The notes under the pieces were generated by a model. The model was not told the DNA's origin. It saw only the letters and a list, made by a program, of their open reading frames with translations, and did not search any database. From contig JAEUWP010000207.1 in the NCBI GenBank assembly GCA_018524725.1, positions 434,001 through 498,000 on the forward strand: DNA of 64,000 nucleotides, written 5' to 3'. Of this stretch, positions 1 through 12,626 are shown one piece after another. Both the position numbers and the translations under genes were made by a program. Position 1 is the first letter of the stretch, and the number at the start of each line of letters is the position of its first letter. This DNA is from Podaxis mareebaensis. Lineage: Eukaryota; Basidiomycota; Agaricomycetes; Agaricales; Agaricaceae.

Positions 1-984
1 ATCTGTAGCTCCTTCCGCTACTAAGTTCCGCACTTTCATGGTGTACTCTAGGCCTAATCTACATATCCGCCACTTTACGTGTTCAGACGCCCAAAAAAAA
101 GCCAGAACCTCCACATGCATCCAATAGAAACACCCCGACCCAAGTGCGATATTTCCAAACGTCATCAGCTACCAACGACAATCATCATGGCGTCATACTT
201 GGCCTACGCGAGCTTTCAAGAACGTTTGTTTATCTGTTGATCCTGTCTGTTTCCCCAACCCGAACCGAATAACTCGCTTGTGGGCCGTGAGCTAAGCTAG
301 GCTAAGCTGCAGATATATCAAAACGTTCAAGTTCCGAACTCACAAGTGACGGTTCCTCCGTTCTCCGGCAGGGTTTTTCTCATCTTCGTCATGTCAACAA
401 TGGGGCGTCAATACATTATACATATCACAAGGACAACAACCCATATGTCCTCTCTGATCGGTTTGTCCGAACAATAAACCGACGCCAAAGGTCCAATCCA
501 ATGATGCAATGGGCGACGTATTGACGATTAGACTTCAGGCTCTGATGTTCCCGCCCGTGCTAGTGAAGCTGAGATAGTTTGTGCCAGTTTACCTGGGCGT
601 CTAACTAGTCGACAAGAACCTCCAGCGGTAAACATACGCCCACGCTCAGTGCACTAGCAAATCCAAACAACCCTGACAAACGTCAACCAACTCCCCATCG
701 CAACCCTCCACTCCCGCATGGAATGGTAATCGTCGCAGAATTTGAAGCCTATGCTTCCGTTTCCTTGTGCTCCGAATGACGGGAGGATGATACCAGCATA
801 AATCCAATACCACATATTTGCCCACCAAGGGGCAAAAAAAGTAGCAGACCATGCGGGCAAGCGGGGTATAAAATAAAAAAGCCTAGTCTACAGGTGGGTA
901 TCCATCCATCCAATTCCCATGAATTTTCAAGCGAGGAGTGACGGGATAGTGAACACACGGGAAAAGTTTCCCGAGCAGGAGACG
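1..984. other. Left-edge region, no supported gene
   Basis: No family motif was recognised on either strand. Overlapping short minus-strand frames between 646 and 988 include a Trp-rich one (654-860), but none carries a recognisable domain, and they lie just downstream of the t-SNARE stop. The stretch is probably 3' flank of that gene plus intergenic DNA. A small local duplication of AGCTAAGCT occurs near 290-312. Confidence 0.4.
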
Positions 985-2885
985 TCACCGGATCAACAAT
1001 CTTCCTCCTCCTACTCCTCCAATACCCACCTCGCCAATTCCCGAGATATCCGACGCAGAAGCAGGAGTCGAAAGAAGCGAAGGTGAAGGAGGGGGCGGTG
1101 GAATACTACTGTGCCTCCGTGGCTTGAATATCAGCACCACAATCAGTCCAAAGATAATCAAGAGCAGCAAAAATATGCATTTTCTTCTTCCCGTGTTTCT
1201 TTGATACCTGATAAAGATTCCGAAAGAAGTTAATGACATGCACTAGAACCCGCAGACAAAGATATCACAAGGAAATGACATACGTTTGTGCAATATCCAA
1301 TTCTTTCACGGCCTCCTCCATCCGAACTGCCGTTTGTTCGATATTGTATTCCACGCTATCCAGCAATGTTCCCTGATCGATGACCAACACCGATAGATCC
1401 TTGAATAGCTCCGCCAGTTGCGCTATTGATTTTGCAATCTCCGACAATTCTCTATCACGCGCTTGTAGGTTTGCAGTTTCGGGGTCATGTTGCACCAGGG
1501 AAAGCGACTGGTTCTGCGTGTGTGACTGGTGTCCCAGTTGGCAATGAGGATTGGGAAGGGGGAAGATCGATTATAGTGGAGTGCCAAGAAAGTCAAAGAT
1601 GACGATGTAAAGAAGCAAATATCCCCGCATGCGGGGTACGCAAGATAATCAAGGTTACATCCCGAAATCGCGGGGAAGGTAGCGAAAATCGAAACGGGAT
1701 ACCGGAAAAAGGAAGGCATGCGTTGGTTTACATGTCGGTCCAGGAACGAGAGGAGGTCACGAATCGGACGAAATGGCAGGCAAATCAAATGGAAGAATGA
1801 CGATAGGTGGGTTGTGCAATTAAGTCGGGTAAATATGAAGTTGCAAGGCCGGAGAAGAATAACCGTGGGCCGAACGATTGATTAGAGCGAAACGAGGCGG
1901 GTCATGAGATGGGTTGTTGCGTAGTGGGGCCGGAGATTGGAGAGAAGAGGTAGAACGAGGTGAGGGAGAGCCAGCAGAAGGAGCGGAAAAGACGCACAGC
2001 AGCGGCAACGTCATCATCAACAGCAGACATCCCATCCGAGCCTTTGAGAGATATCGTTCCTGAAGCGATCAGGAGGTCTTGGTTCTTGATCGCATGACCT
2101 TGAAGTTCTGACGAGCGGAGGTGAGCAAAAAGCGGGGGATGATGATAGTCAAAGTCTGCAAGACATACTCTCCATATAGACTCGCTGCTTCTTGCGAAAC
2201 GTGGCGCTAAGGTCCTGCACTTTTGCAGCGAGGCCACGCTGGACATTTTTTGCAGTGAGTGCTTGGTTGCGTAATTTCTGGGAATCAGGAGGGAAGGTGT
2301 GGGACTGAGGGTGCGATCCGATTTTCTGGATGAGAGCCTGGCAACGACGGAAATCCTGCAAGAATGAGATGAATGAGGGGAAAAGGAGGAAAGAAAAAGT
2401 GATTACTCTTGTGATGTCGGTTGTTAGAGCCTCGATATCGCGTTCTTCTTGTGTTCGGTCCGAGAATCCGGGAAGTACATGTTTAGCATGTAATTTATCA
2501 AGTGTAGCGACTGGGCAGAGGGCAACAACACATCAGCTGGTGGTACAGGCAGTTCGGGTTTCTCAAGCGCACTCTTTGTCTGCGTCTCCGCTAGAATGTC
2601 CTGCACCTGTTCCGAGTAGTCGACCCTGTATGAACGCGTGTGAGCAACATGTGTCCATAGGAGAACACAAACTATCACCGTGCACCATTTCGGAGGGAGG
2701 TCTACGTCAAGGGCAACGTGGCTGGATGAAGCGATGAGGCGGTCTTGTTCATCGTCATTGGTGTCGGCGTCGGCATAACGAGAGAGCTTTTGGCGGGAGA
2801 AGCGTGTGGAGGTTGTTCGAGAGTCGCGGTAGGAGAGGAAGAGGCCAGTGCGAGAGCGGGTGGTGGGTTGGGACTGCGAAGCCAT
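985..2885 (-). CDS. TLG2: t-SNARE of the TLG2 / syntaxin-16 family
   Basis: Late-Golgi/endosomal Qa-SNARE for membrane fusion. Start MASQSQPTTR at 2885; the next exons carry the TLG2-type N-terminus (TGLFLSYRDS, then HVALDVDLPPKW), a regulatory helical region (DFRRCQALIQKI, LTAKNVQRGLA) and SGTISLKGSDG. The SNARE helix is at about 1270-1495 and contains VIDQGTLLDSVEYNIEQ, which matches the syntaxin-16 core with its central Gln layer. A single hydrophobic anchor (CIFLLLLIIFGLIVVLIF) follows at about 1090-1190. A Pro/Gly/Ser-rich tail of about 35 residues after the anchor would lie in the lumen; yeast Tlg2 also has a C-terminal extension. At least five introns split the gene. It is divergent from the small Cys-rich gene at 3050. 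The family assignment is firm; inner exon borders are approximate. Confidence 0.88.
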
Positions 2886-3049
2886 GGCCACGAGAGACGG
2901 CGTCAACGGACTCCGGAGCCAGGCACGGCTTGTCCGGAACGTGTTCTGTTTGGCGCTGCTTGTTCTATGACGAACAGATCTGAGATAATGCCAGTATCAT
3001 ATAAGTACTCTACATCCATTCCTACAACAGCATAACATTTTCCCCCATC

Positions 3050-3470
3050 ATGTGTACTCTCAAAACGTTCGTCGCTTCCTTCCATACTTCTTACTCTCGT
3101 GCTCACCGTTTCTTACAGCGAAGGCATCCAATACGGCTGTGGCCACTACGTCTCCGTAAGTCCCCTTTCACCTCATATCGCGTGACCGAGATGTCCCCCT
3201 TATACCCGTCTACAGCAACGTTCCACCCACAAAGACGACTGTGGAAGCAAGTATTGCATATGGTCTAACAGACATGCACGAGACTGCCCACATTGCCCAC
3301 AGTGCTCTCGCGTGCGTCAGCCCCGTCATCGCATTCACGTTTTATACTCACTCCCGCCTCCAAAGTTCTTGGGTCCTGATTCCGATGAGACCATTCTTGC
3401 CAGAGTACCAGAATACTGCGAAACATGCGACTATTGGTGGAAGAAGAACAACACCTACCGCCGGCAGTAA
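3050..3470 (+). CDS. Small Cys-rich protein, possible zinc-binding, start unresolved
   Basis: Three coding segments join well: one ending at 3155 (YGCGHYVS, donor GTAAGT), one from 3216 after CTACAG (CGSKYC, then CPHCPQC), and one ending at the TAA at 3468-3470 (PEYCETCDYWWKKN). The repeated CxxC-like pairs suggest a small zinc-binding or disulphide-rich fold; similar short Cys-rich hypothetical proteins are common in Agaricomycetes. The first segment reads back in frame through a hydrophobic stretch (SILLTLVLTVSYS) that could be a signal peptide, but I found no in-frame ATG after the upstream TAA at 3033. The ATG at 3050 is in another frame, and a TTACAG acceptor at 3114-3119 suggests a missed 5' exon. 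Function unknown. Confidence 0.5.
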
Positions 3471-3920
3471 CCACCACCACTCCGCCACGACTCAACCCCA
3501 TTTCTGCAAGCCTGTGCATCAAACACCACATCGCTTCTCGCGACACGCCGAACTCATACACCAAAGTCAACAGCAATACACTAGAACCCACTATTCGACC
3601 AGTCATTTCTTTCCACATCACCTGCGCATTGTAACAACATCATCATCGCCTTATTATACTGATGCCATTGTTCCGAGCTGCCGTCAGCTCTTGCTCCGAT
3701 CCGGCGGGGCCGGGTTCATTTTGCTCTTCACGCCCACTGGCATTTCTTATGTATTCAGTTACCCATCCCATCTATACATATGTAGATAACACCTGCGTAT
3801 AATTCTATAATCTTAATCAACGCGTTCACCCTCCACGTCATATATCCATTCCCCCAATAAAAGAATCCGGAAAATCCTCGACGATCATGCACATGACACT
3901 CGAAAAAGCACACCGGACCA

Positions 3921-6069
3921 CTACCATTTGACCGCCAGTCCAATAACGTCACTCTCCACCGCACGATACTCGGTCCTGAACAACCTTATTCTCTCAGCGT
4001 CATCATCCGCGCCTAGTTCTTCCATGATCCCATCGACCAGCTGATCTGCGACGAAGTTCTTGTAATCATTACCAACACGTCCCGTGTCTCGCCAGTACGC
4101 CTCCTCGACCTTTTTCGTCCACTCTCTATCGCCCCATTTGGCGCTCACGCCCTGCGCAACACCTTCCCCATCCCAATCCCTCTTGTACCCTTCTGCATCC
4201 ACGTCCCCCGATGTTGTCGGTGCCAGAGCAGGGACAGCAGGAGGTCTCAACTGACCACCACCGTTAACGCATCCACCAGGACAAGCCATCACCTCGACAT
4301 AATCAAACTTTCTCTCCTCATCCTCTGCAACACCTGAAGCGCCATCCTCCGCAGTCTGACCCTTCCTCGCAGCACGTAACCTCCGCACGCCCCTTCCTGC
4401 ACCCGCCCCGCCACTGGAACCCAGTCGCCCAGCTGCACCTGAACCAACCCTCACTCCCCTCTCTCTACCTACTTTCCTCACTACATTTTGAAGATTCCGA
4501 AACCCGTAGCACTTGACGCCTTTAAACACCACTCTGCCTGTTGTTGTTGTCCGTAGCGCATCTCCATTTTCTGTCGGATCGGGCGCGGGTGGGGTTTCAC
4601 GGAGCACGTATTCCTCGTAGTCTGCGGCGTTACGGACGGCTTTTATGCTTAATGAGAGAGGCACTGGTGATATTGCGATCAGGTGATGGAGGATAGCATG
4701 GAGATATGAGCCGGAGGACGTTCCAGGGTGAATGAGAAGTTCCGGGATCCTGATTTCTGGCAGGTCCTTGGTTGGGAGGTTTTTCTTGACTGGTATCGAT
4801 ACTTTGGTCCCATCGACCGCTTGCGTTGGGGAAAGGGACCTTGTCTCGAGATCCCATCCAATCTCTTTCATCATCAACTCCAGTTCGCCCGTTGTCACTA
4901 CACAGTCGACGTCTCGGGTCTTGAACACATCGTCATAGAAATCTTGTCGTGAAGCTTCTAGCTTTTTGTCATAGCACGGCATAACTGAGACGTGATATAT
5001 CTCATCCGGTCTACGAGATACCTTGTCAACCACCCAATAGACCTTCTAGAAAGTAAAATACTCACCGCTTACCCAATTTCTTCCCGATCCACTTCTTCAC
5101 CAACGTACCCATAACTTGTTGCGGACTTTTCGTCCTCGCGATGAAAGGCAGCATTTCCGAATGCGCTTTCTCCGCGTAACAAATCCACCCTGGACAAGCG
5201 CTCGCGAGCATTGGCAGTGGGAGCACATCCGTCCGTGAACGAGGTGCAGAATCACCGTTCGGTGTAAGTTGTTGGGATTGATCCCGCCTCTCGAGAAATT
5301 CTTTAACGTGCTCCTTCAACGCCAGATGTCTAGCAAAGGTCGTATCAAAGACATATGCGAAGCCGAGAATGGATCTACAGAATTCTCGGATGCGGTCGAA
5401 AATTTCCCGAGGTGCCAATAGATCTTCCGGGATATGAGTTCCATTGACGACCGGTTGAGGGGATGAAGCGGGTTGGGGTTGGGGTTGGGAGGAGTACGCA
5501 GCAGCGAGAGAGGCGAGGGATTGGGGTGCGATTGAGATAATGGGTATCCGTTCATCAGCTTCGTTGGATAACACCGAAAGAACTTCGGTGTGCGATTGGA
5601 GTGTGATGAGTACCGATTCTGCAGAGGTGATACATCCACTTTGTTCAAAAGACCAAAATCAAGGTCAGTGGCGCGAGGGGACAGAGTTCAAGGAATACAG
5701 ACGCACCTGCACGCAAGGCAATCATTCAAGCTGATTTGCGCTTGTTCAAGTTTCCGGCCTTTATTGCTATCGTTTGTAGTGTCAGCTTGCGAGACTTCGT
5801 AGTAAGACCCGGTTTCATCTACGCGGATCTCTGTCTAGAGACTCATTCGTTCAGCCGCTGGTGGGGGTACGGGAGAGAAGAGCTCACAGCAGCAACACCG
5901 GCGTCTCTTTCCTTCTCTGTTGGTTTGTTCGCCTGCTCAACGGGCTTGATACATGCCTGTGAGGGAGTGATGAAATCGTTCAGGTCTGTCAAGGTCTGTA
6001 GCGCAATAAATAAGTTCAATGGTCGCTTTGCGTAAGAGATGAACGCACCAAGGCACCTGAGAACGCCAT
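3921..6069 (-). CDS. NAR1: Cytosolic Fe-S cluster assembly factor NAR1 (Fe-hydrogenase-like)
   Basis: Component of the cytosolic iron-sulphur assembly (CIA) machinery. Start MAFSGAL at 6069, followed by exons giving TDLNDFITPSQACIKPV and then LNDCLACSGCITSAESVL, the N-terminal cluster cysteines. The hydrogenase-like core follows: SACPGWICYAEKAH (about 5180), VMPCYDKKLEASR (about 4960) and MACPGGCVNGGGQ (about 4260), which are the remaining cluster ligands. The end of the protein at 3921 contains the expected small-subunit-like segment. A Gly/Arg/Ala-rich insertion (around 4320-4470) sits before the MACPGGCVNGG motif and looks like a low-complexity expansion. Four or five introns interrupt the gene. 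The gene is convergent with the Cys-rich gene at 3470. Confidence 0.95.
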
Positions 6070-6431
6070 ATCCAACACCTAGATACGAAACGGGGACAAA
6101 AGAGATGGGGACAAGGGTTAAGTGCTGTCGAGGTAGTGCAATGCATTAGTCAGTAGACATATTTTTCGGCCTCGGATCGGGAACGGATTTCGGTCTTGTG
6201 CTGATAAATAATACGTAATTTAAACCCAGAAATATCATAATCTAAAGTTGAAATTCAGAATTTAATGCATTCTCAGCTCAAGCACTCCTAAGAGGTGTAA
6301 TGGAAAAAGTTATCCTCATACCATCCCTCCAAAGGGAATATGCTAGAATACCAAGTCCAGCGCTAGGAATAAGGTTATCTACTGTCCATCTGGGTAATCA
6401 ATCGTAATAAATACTCCTAATCAAAAGTCTC
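6070..6431. other. Intergenic, NAR1 5' side to PL14 3' side
   Basis: AT-richer DNA between two minus-strand genes. It must hold the NAR1 promoter (near 6070-6200) and the 3' end of the PL14 gene. No conserved element or gene seen. Confidence 0.5.
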
Positions 6432-7764
6432 TCAGAGGAACGACAGCATCCACAAGCAGACTGTTGTAAGGATTGTCAAGGGTATCAGGTGGATAGGAGA
6501 GGTATTCGGGGCTGCATTCCTGACAGGCTCTCCAGTGAGGTTTGACATGGCCGAGCTGCCCCATAATCGGATATTGCGGAAGTAGGTGTGTTGTGTTGTT
6601 GGTGTTGCCCAGCTATCGTCGGAACCTAGGAAGCAATCAGAATCGCAGCAAACACATATAATGGATGAGACTAAGGGTTACCTCCAAAGAATGTACTAAG
6701 AGTATGGCAATTCAGTGAGGTTATAAATGCGGGGTGGCAAGGTAACTTACGAGAAGAAGAGGCCGTTGATAAAAAGAGAGTCAGTGGAACGAATTTGCAA
6801 GCCCGCCATGGAGACAGCGAGCCGATCGTTGTAACTAACAAGAGGAGGTTCGGAACTTGCTCGCCAAAGGGGTTGATGGAGACACGCACAAGAGCTGAAT
6901 CTGCCCATTGGCTACATTCGGCGGATTGTTCAGCTGTACAAGCATAGATAGACGAAGCCATCTGGCCGTTGCTCGTCAACGTAGCAACCGCAGGGGATTG
7001 AAATACTCACCGTCCAGACAAGAAACCAAACGATCCCCTCTGAAGACTGGTTCCAAAATCACTATTGCAAATGACATCCTTCTGATTACAGAGACCGTTG
7101 GGGGTAGGGATGTAAGCATAAACTATAGCACGAGTCAGCAACCAAGATTCTGGCGCAATGGCGACAAAGAACCGAGTTTACCTTCTCCTGCAGCGAATTT
7201 CCTCCACATCACCCGAGAGCTGAAGCAAGTCTTTCCGTCAGGGGAAGATTCGCCGCCACTGCAACCAGTGCTATCCAGACCTCCTCTCAACCCAGGCAGC
7301 TTCCCACCCTTGACCCAATCGAAGCCTGAGTCAAAGGCGACTTCGTACGAGAGCAGCATGGTTCCAAAGGACGATCCATCAGTGGTGTTCCAGAGATTGT
7401 AGAACTGGGTCCCGCCAGAGCTGTGGGAGAAAGACTTTTCCGGGTATGTGACCTGCAAGACGGAGAGGTTCCTGTCCGGAGTGGTGGTATCCCCTGGATC
7501 ACCGGTTGGGGGGCTGTCTGGGAAAGGGTCCAGGACGAAAGCGAGCTTGTCGGGGCCGTCTTGGACACGGCCTTTACCCAAAGACCATTGAGAGACGATA
7601 TAATTCACGGCATCTGTTGGAGCGAGTGTGGCGGAAGGGAATGGAAAGGCGGTCGATGTCGTGAGACCGTACTGAGCGGCCAAAGCGGCGACCATGGTTT
7701 GCTGCTGGGCTTGGACGAGAGTGGAGGAGAGGAGGGAAAAGAGGAGAGAAGAGAAGAGCTCCAT
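6432..7764 (-). CDS. Polysaccharide lyase family 14 protein, secreted, GPI-like tail
   Basis: Predicted extracellular lyase of uronic-acid polymers. The start at 7764 gives a signal peptide (MELFSSLLFSLLSSTLVQAQ). The lyase fold is marked by LSYEVAFDSGFDWVKGGKLP (about 7310-7370), CFSSRVMWR, VYAYIPTPNG, and GLFFSTFFGG near the end, as in fungal PL14 proteins. Downstream exons give FRNIRLWGSS. The protein ends with a Ser/Pro-containing spacer and a hydrophobic tail (LIPLTILTTVCLWMLSFL) with the stop at 6432, consistent with a GPI-attachment signal. Four or five introns. It is divergent from the amino-acid transporter at 8018, about 250 bases away. The substrate cannot be told from sequence. 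Confidence 0.85.
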
Positions 7765-8017
7765 ACCAGAAGGGGGTGGCAGACAGGGGGGATGTCGATG
7801 AGTAGTGGAGGGATGGGCCAGCCCGATCTTGAGTAGGGTAGGGAGAGGGGTATGCTGCGGAGGATGGGGTGAATTAGATTAATTCTGATAAGTCTTAGCT
7901 AACTGATAGTGGGCGCCGTCAACATTGAGTATCCTATTCTCAGCTCCCCGCAATTCACTCTCTTCACTCTCGCCGGCGCACCCTCACCCACACACACCAG
8001 CTCATGCCCCTCTCCTG

Positions 8018-10241
8018 ATGTTCCGTCCATCCTCCACACCAGGGCCTGGTGTTCCGCCCGATCACGAGTCCTCGCAGCCCCTTCTCCGTTCCCGCTCCCG
8101 CTCCCCCGAACCACACACCCTATTCGCAGTCGGTGATGACGACGGCGACTTTGAGCCAAATGGTGTCGTGAACAAAGACACAGATGACCGCCGAGGTCAA
8201 CACTCCGTCCGCTTCGAGGACACCGTCCAGGTCATTGCACCACCCCTCAGGTCCACGTATGCAAGTCGCGAAACAGGTATGTACGTGTTCCTGTATTTCT
8301 CGCGTCCCATGTATCCCCACTGTTCATTGACCCCGTCTTTTGTGCAGAGTACGACCTCGATTCAGACGACCTAGATGACGAAACTCTTCGACGACTGGAG
8401 ACCGCCTCGCCACGCACCAGACGAAATGGTGACCAATCCATGCCCCTTCTCGTGGGCCTCTTCGATTCTTCCGCTTCCCGTCGTAGTCTTGACTCCTCCA
8501 TTCCCCTCTCTGCGTCAAATGGGCGCGCGGTCATAGGCGAAGATGCCCTCGACTTGGATGAAATCGCAGCCAAGAGAACGGCAGGCGGGGGTATGTTGGA
8601 CTCTATAGCCAATATGGCCAATTCTATATTGGGTGCAGGTGTGTTCGGCGCATATTTTGGGATGAACGTACTTCTTTAACTGTTGTTTAGGCATCATTGG
8701 TGAGGCACATTCAAAGCAATCACGACTCCTATAAATCTTAATAACCCCGAATTATACTAGGACTTCCATATGCCGTCCGCCAGGCTGGTTTTTTCACAGG
8801 CATCCTCCTTCTAGTCATTCTTTGCGCCGTCACGGATTGGACCATTCGCCTTATTGTGATAAATGCAAAACTAAGTGGGGCCCATTCATATATCGAAATC
8901 ATGAACCATTGCTTTGGCCCAAGTGGTCGAGCAGCCGTTTCATTCTTCCAATTTGCATTCGCATTCGGAGGTTCGTATCGCCCCCTCCTCACCTCACACC
9001 AAACCAAGCCATTAACCTTCTCTCCTAATCAGGCATGTGTGCATTCGGCATCATTATTGGTGATACCCTACCCCAAGTCATGCGGTCCCTATTCCCCGGT
9101 CTTTCGTCTATACCCGTCCTCAGCCTCCTCACCAATCGTCAATTCGTCATTGGTCTCTGTACAATATGCATCTCATACCCCCTCTCCCTCTACCGCGACA
9201 TCCACAAACTTGCGCGCGCCTCTGGACTCGCCTTGATCGGAATGTTCATCATAGTTATCTCTGTACTCGTCGAGGGTCCTCACGTCCCCGCCGAACTCAA
9301 AGGTGATCCATCGCAGAAGTGGAGCGTCGTGGGTCCCGGTATCTTTCAAGCCATCGGTGTTATAAGCTTCGCTTTTGGTGAGTAAGAGCTTAAACTCTGC
9401 CTCTAGCAACTATTAACCATCCTGTGGTTGTGGTCACCAAAGTTTGTCACCATAATTCATTATTGATCTATGGAAGTCTACGAACGCCAACTCTGGATCG
9501 GTTCGCTAAAGTAACCCACGTCTCAACGTTTATATCGTTGATTTCTTGCATGACGCTTGCTATCTCTGCCTACGTTGTCTTCACAGACAAAACCCAAGGA
9601 AATATCTTGAATAATTTCCCCAAGGTTCGTCACTCTTCCTCGTTAATTGACCCGGTCCGAAGGTCCTGACCTTGAGTTCTGATAGGAAGACACATTGATT
9701 AATATTGCCCGATTCGCGTTTGGTATGAACATGTTCACCACACTACCGCTGGAGCTCTTCGTCTGCAGAGAGGTAAACAAACCGGATCTTGCGATATCAT
9801 TGTACAAGCTGTTCTGACAGCCGCACCATGTTCAAGGTCGTCGAGCAATTCTTCTTCTCACATGAGACATTCAACCTCCAACGACATATCTTCTTCACTT
9901 CTGTAATCCTCTTCTCTTCCATGTTCGGTACGCCACCCTCCATCATTCACTCAGTTCCCGAGAAAAACAGCCTGATTTTACCCGTTCCAGTCTCCCTTGT
10001 AACTTGCGACCTGGGCGTAATGCTCGAAATAACTGGTGGTGTCTCCGCCACGACGCTCGCATACATCTTCCCCGCCGCATGTTACTTCAAACTCACAGAC
10101 AAAAACCTCCCCTGGCACCACCGCACAAAGTTGCCTGCAGTGGCATGTACAGTGTTTGGCGTTATAGTCATGCTTATTTCACTGTATCTTGCCCTTGGGA
10201 AGTCGTGGACGTCAGAGGGGACAGCCAAAATTTGCATGTAG
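8018..10241 (+). CDS. Vacuolar amino-acid transporter (AVT / SLC38-like, AAAP family)
   Basis: Multi-pass amino-acid/auxin permease family transporter. The N-terminal 170 or so residues are cytosolic, rich in Ser/Arg/Asp, and start at 8018 (MFRPSSTPG). The transporter domain opens with SIANMANSILGAGIIGLPYA across two introns near 8640-8765. Helices follow, with GIIIGDTLPQ (9050), FVIGLCTICI, MFIIVISVLVEGP (9245), YVVFTDKTQGNILNNFP (9570), ARFAFGMNMFTTLPLELFVCRE (9710), GGVSATTLAYIFPAACYFK (10035) and a last helix before the stop at 10241. The long hydrophilic N-terminus and the ILGAGIIG motif resemble yeast Avt proteins that export amino acids from the vacuole. About eight introns. The substrate is inferred only at family level. 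Confidence 0.88.
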
Positions 10242-10475
10242 TCTACAGATATCTGGATATCTAGCTATGCGGTTAGTGGGAGGATATGATACCATCGCAC
10301 CAGACGAGGACGATATTATTTCTGCGTAGGTTGGAGGGACGGTGGGTGGTATATATACATACATTACGACACTACATATATCTAGTTACACTCCAATCTA
10401 AATTGTGCAACAGAAAGGGGAGAGAAGTCCGAGAGCAAGAGTCGGGATAGTAAATGGAAGGAAAGAAAAGCTTCT

Positions 10476-12445
10476 TTACTCAGTCGAAATGGCATCTTTA
10501 AGTCCTGGTATATCCTCGAGTTTCTCTAACCGGCTGCCCCTCGCCGCACTCTCCGAGGCGGAGAGAGGGGACACATCCAAGTCTTTGTAGTTCCTCCATA
10601 CGCGTTCAATCCGTTCTGTTGGCCGTTGATCCGGAGAACAGTCGACTGGGTCGCAGACAAGTAACCAAATGGCGTCATAGCCTCCAGCTATTCATAAATC
10701 AATCAGAAGCGTGTTTAGGGGAACAAAAGGAGGGATACGTACCTCCCGGGACACCACCTCCTATGATGCCGGCTTGGGACACACACGCATCAAGTAGCTT
10801 GGTCTGTTCGGGTGGTTCGATTGGTACGCCTGCGAGCGTGCCCATTTGACGCATTTTAGCGCGGACAGCCTGAAGAGCAAAAGTTTAGGCATCTTAGAAG
10901 AGAAACGGGAGAAGAGAGCAAGGGTTGCAGTACACACCTGTGAAATACGATGAGCTTCATAGAAAGCTTCAACGATAGGTATTTCCGACTCCGGTTGCCA
11001 GGGGTTTGCTGCCCACTAAAAAAAGAGAGGCATCGGATTAGGATCGTGTACGAGGAATATTTAGCACTTATGTACCTGGATAGGTTGGAGCGAAGAAATG
11101 TACTTGACGGCTGCGCCGTAGTTGACGGAATCCTGATCATGGAGTTTCGTGATATGAAGCAATGTTTGTGCAAGGGACTGGTTCAGTTGGTCAATTTCCC
11201 GCCACAACGTATCGGCTAGGAACAGAATTAACGGAAGGTCGTGGGTACCGGCCGGGAGAACAAACCTTCTGCGCTATTCTCTTTCCTCCATTTGAGAACC
11301 TTTCCTACTAACGAAGGGGTATCACTTCCAGCGTCCACATCAGCCAACATAATCCGAGTCAGCGGCGGCAGTCGGAACGGTCCAACGTGGTGGTTCCATG
11401 ACGGGTTGGACGGAGAAAGAACAGGTAAGAGCGCCTGGAACTTTGACTATAAAAGAATTATTTCATGAGAAATTTGCTCCTCCGGTGTGTATTTTGATAA
11501 CGCGGGCCGCGCATATACGTACATTCGAATCATCCATAAGAGGCTGGAGAACCGCTGGATCGAACCTCGTGTACAGATGGCTTCCAAAGACAGCGGCGGA
11601 GACGTCGAATCCACTTCCGACTTTCCCTTGTGCCAGACAATGAACGTACTGTGCAAGGTTATGCGCGAGGGTTCTTCCCTCTACAGCTGTCTGCCCATAG
11701 ACGCCATTTTCCACGCCTTCTGAAAACACCGATATCGGGAGCACCTCGAGATGAACAAGGAGTGCGGAGACAAGGGAAGTGATAAGAGCTGCGGAGGATC
11801 CTAATCCTGTCTTGTGCACATCTAACAAACTGACGCCTGCATTTACGAAGGGTTTGATCTTCTTTAGAGAATCCAATGACCTTGGGAGATTTAGTGATGC
11901 AAGCTATAAAGTTCTCCCCGATCAGAGCGATGATAGCTCGAGAAACGAAGTGGGATGGAGCCGGGGCGCCTCTTACTTACCGTAGTGCGTTGGGAGTAGA
12001 AGTCGTTGTCTCCAACGATGGCGATATCAATTCCGCACGAGACGGATTCCTGAATTTTGTTTGCTCCATTTAGTTCGAAACCTAGCTTGATGGTCTTTTC
12101 AACGGCGAGTTGAACGAATTTGTTTTGGGTGAGGCTGGAGAAGACGTTTTGCCCCTAATTGGTCTCCGAGCGCACATTAAATCATCATAACGTCACTCAC
12201 TTCTCAGGACTGGGTTCAACGATACCCTCAGAACTGGTCCTCACGGTATATTTCCACGCAGCATCTTTGAATTGGGGCGATCGAATTCGCAGGGTATTGG
12301 GACCAACACTGGGATCATTTTGTACGACAGTGTAAAAGCGCGACGACGTGGATACAACGGTGCCAGAATAGGCTGGATCGAGGACAAGATACCCTCCAGC
12401 GATGAGGACTTTGCCCGGGGAGGAGACGACGGTGGAAGAAGCCAT
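10476..12445 (-). CDS. ERG8: Phosphomevalonate kinase
   Basis: Mevalonate-pathway GHMP kinase converting phosphomevalonate to diphosphomevalonate for sterol and isoprenoid synthesis. Start at 12445 (MASSTVVSSPGKVLIAGGYL); the N-terminal SPGKVLIAGGYLVLDP is diagnostic. The ATP-binding GHMP motif DVHKTGLGSSAALITSLV is at about 11770-11830, followed by GKVGSGFDVSAAVFGSHLY (about 11590). The C-terminal exons give AGIIGGGVPGGYDAIWLLV around 10680-10790, the usual ERG8 ending, with the stop at 10476. About eight introns. It lies in the same direction as, and just downstream of, ferrochelatase, and is convergent with the transporter at 10241. Confidence 0.95.
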
Positions 12446-12626
12446 GGGAGGGTATGAGCTGAGATAGTCCTGGCGGACAGTAGTATATAAAGTTGGGAGC
12501 CTGCCAAATCGGGTAGTGGCAGCAACATGACTTGGACGGCTAACTAGTCTGTCCCTGTCCCACAATGTCCACCAAGATTATACTTTTAAGTATATACCAA
12601 ACCACCTCATCTACACGGAAACAAGG

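Noticed and set aside
646..988. Trp-rich short frames on the minus strand near the left edge
   Set aside because: Three overlapping frames, none with a family match; most likely 3' flank of the t-SNARE gene.
3241..3789. 182-codon plus-strand frame
   Set aside because: It runs through the second intron of the Cys-rich gene in another frame and has no domain signature.
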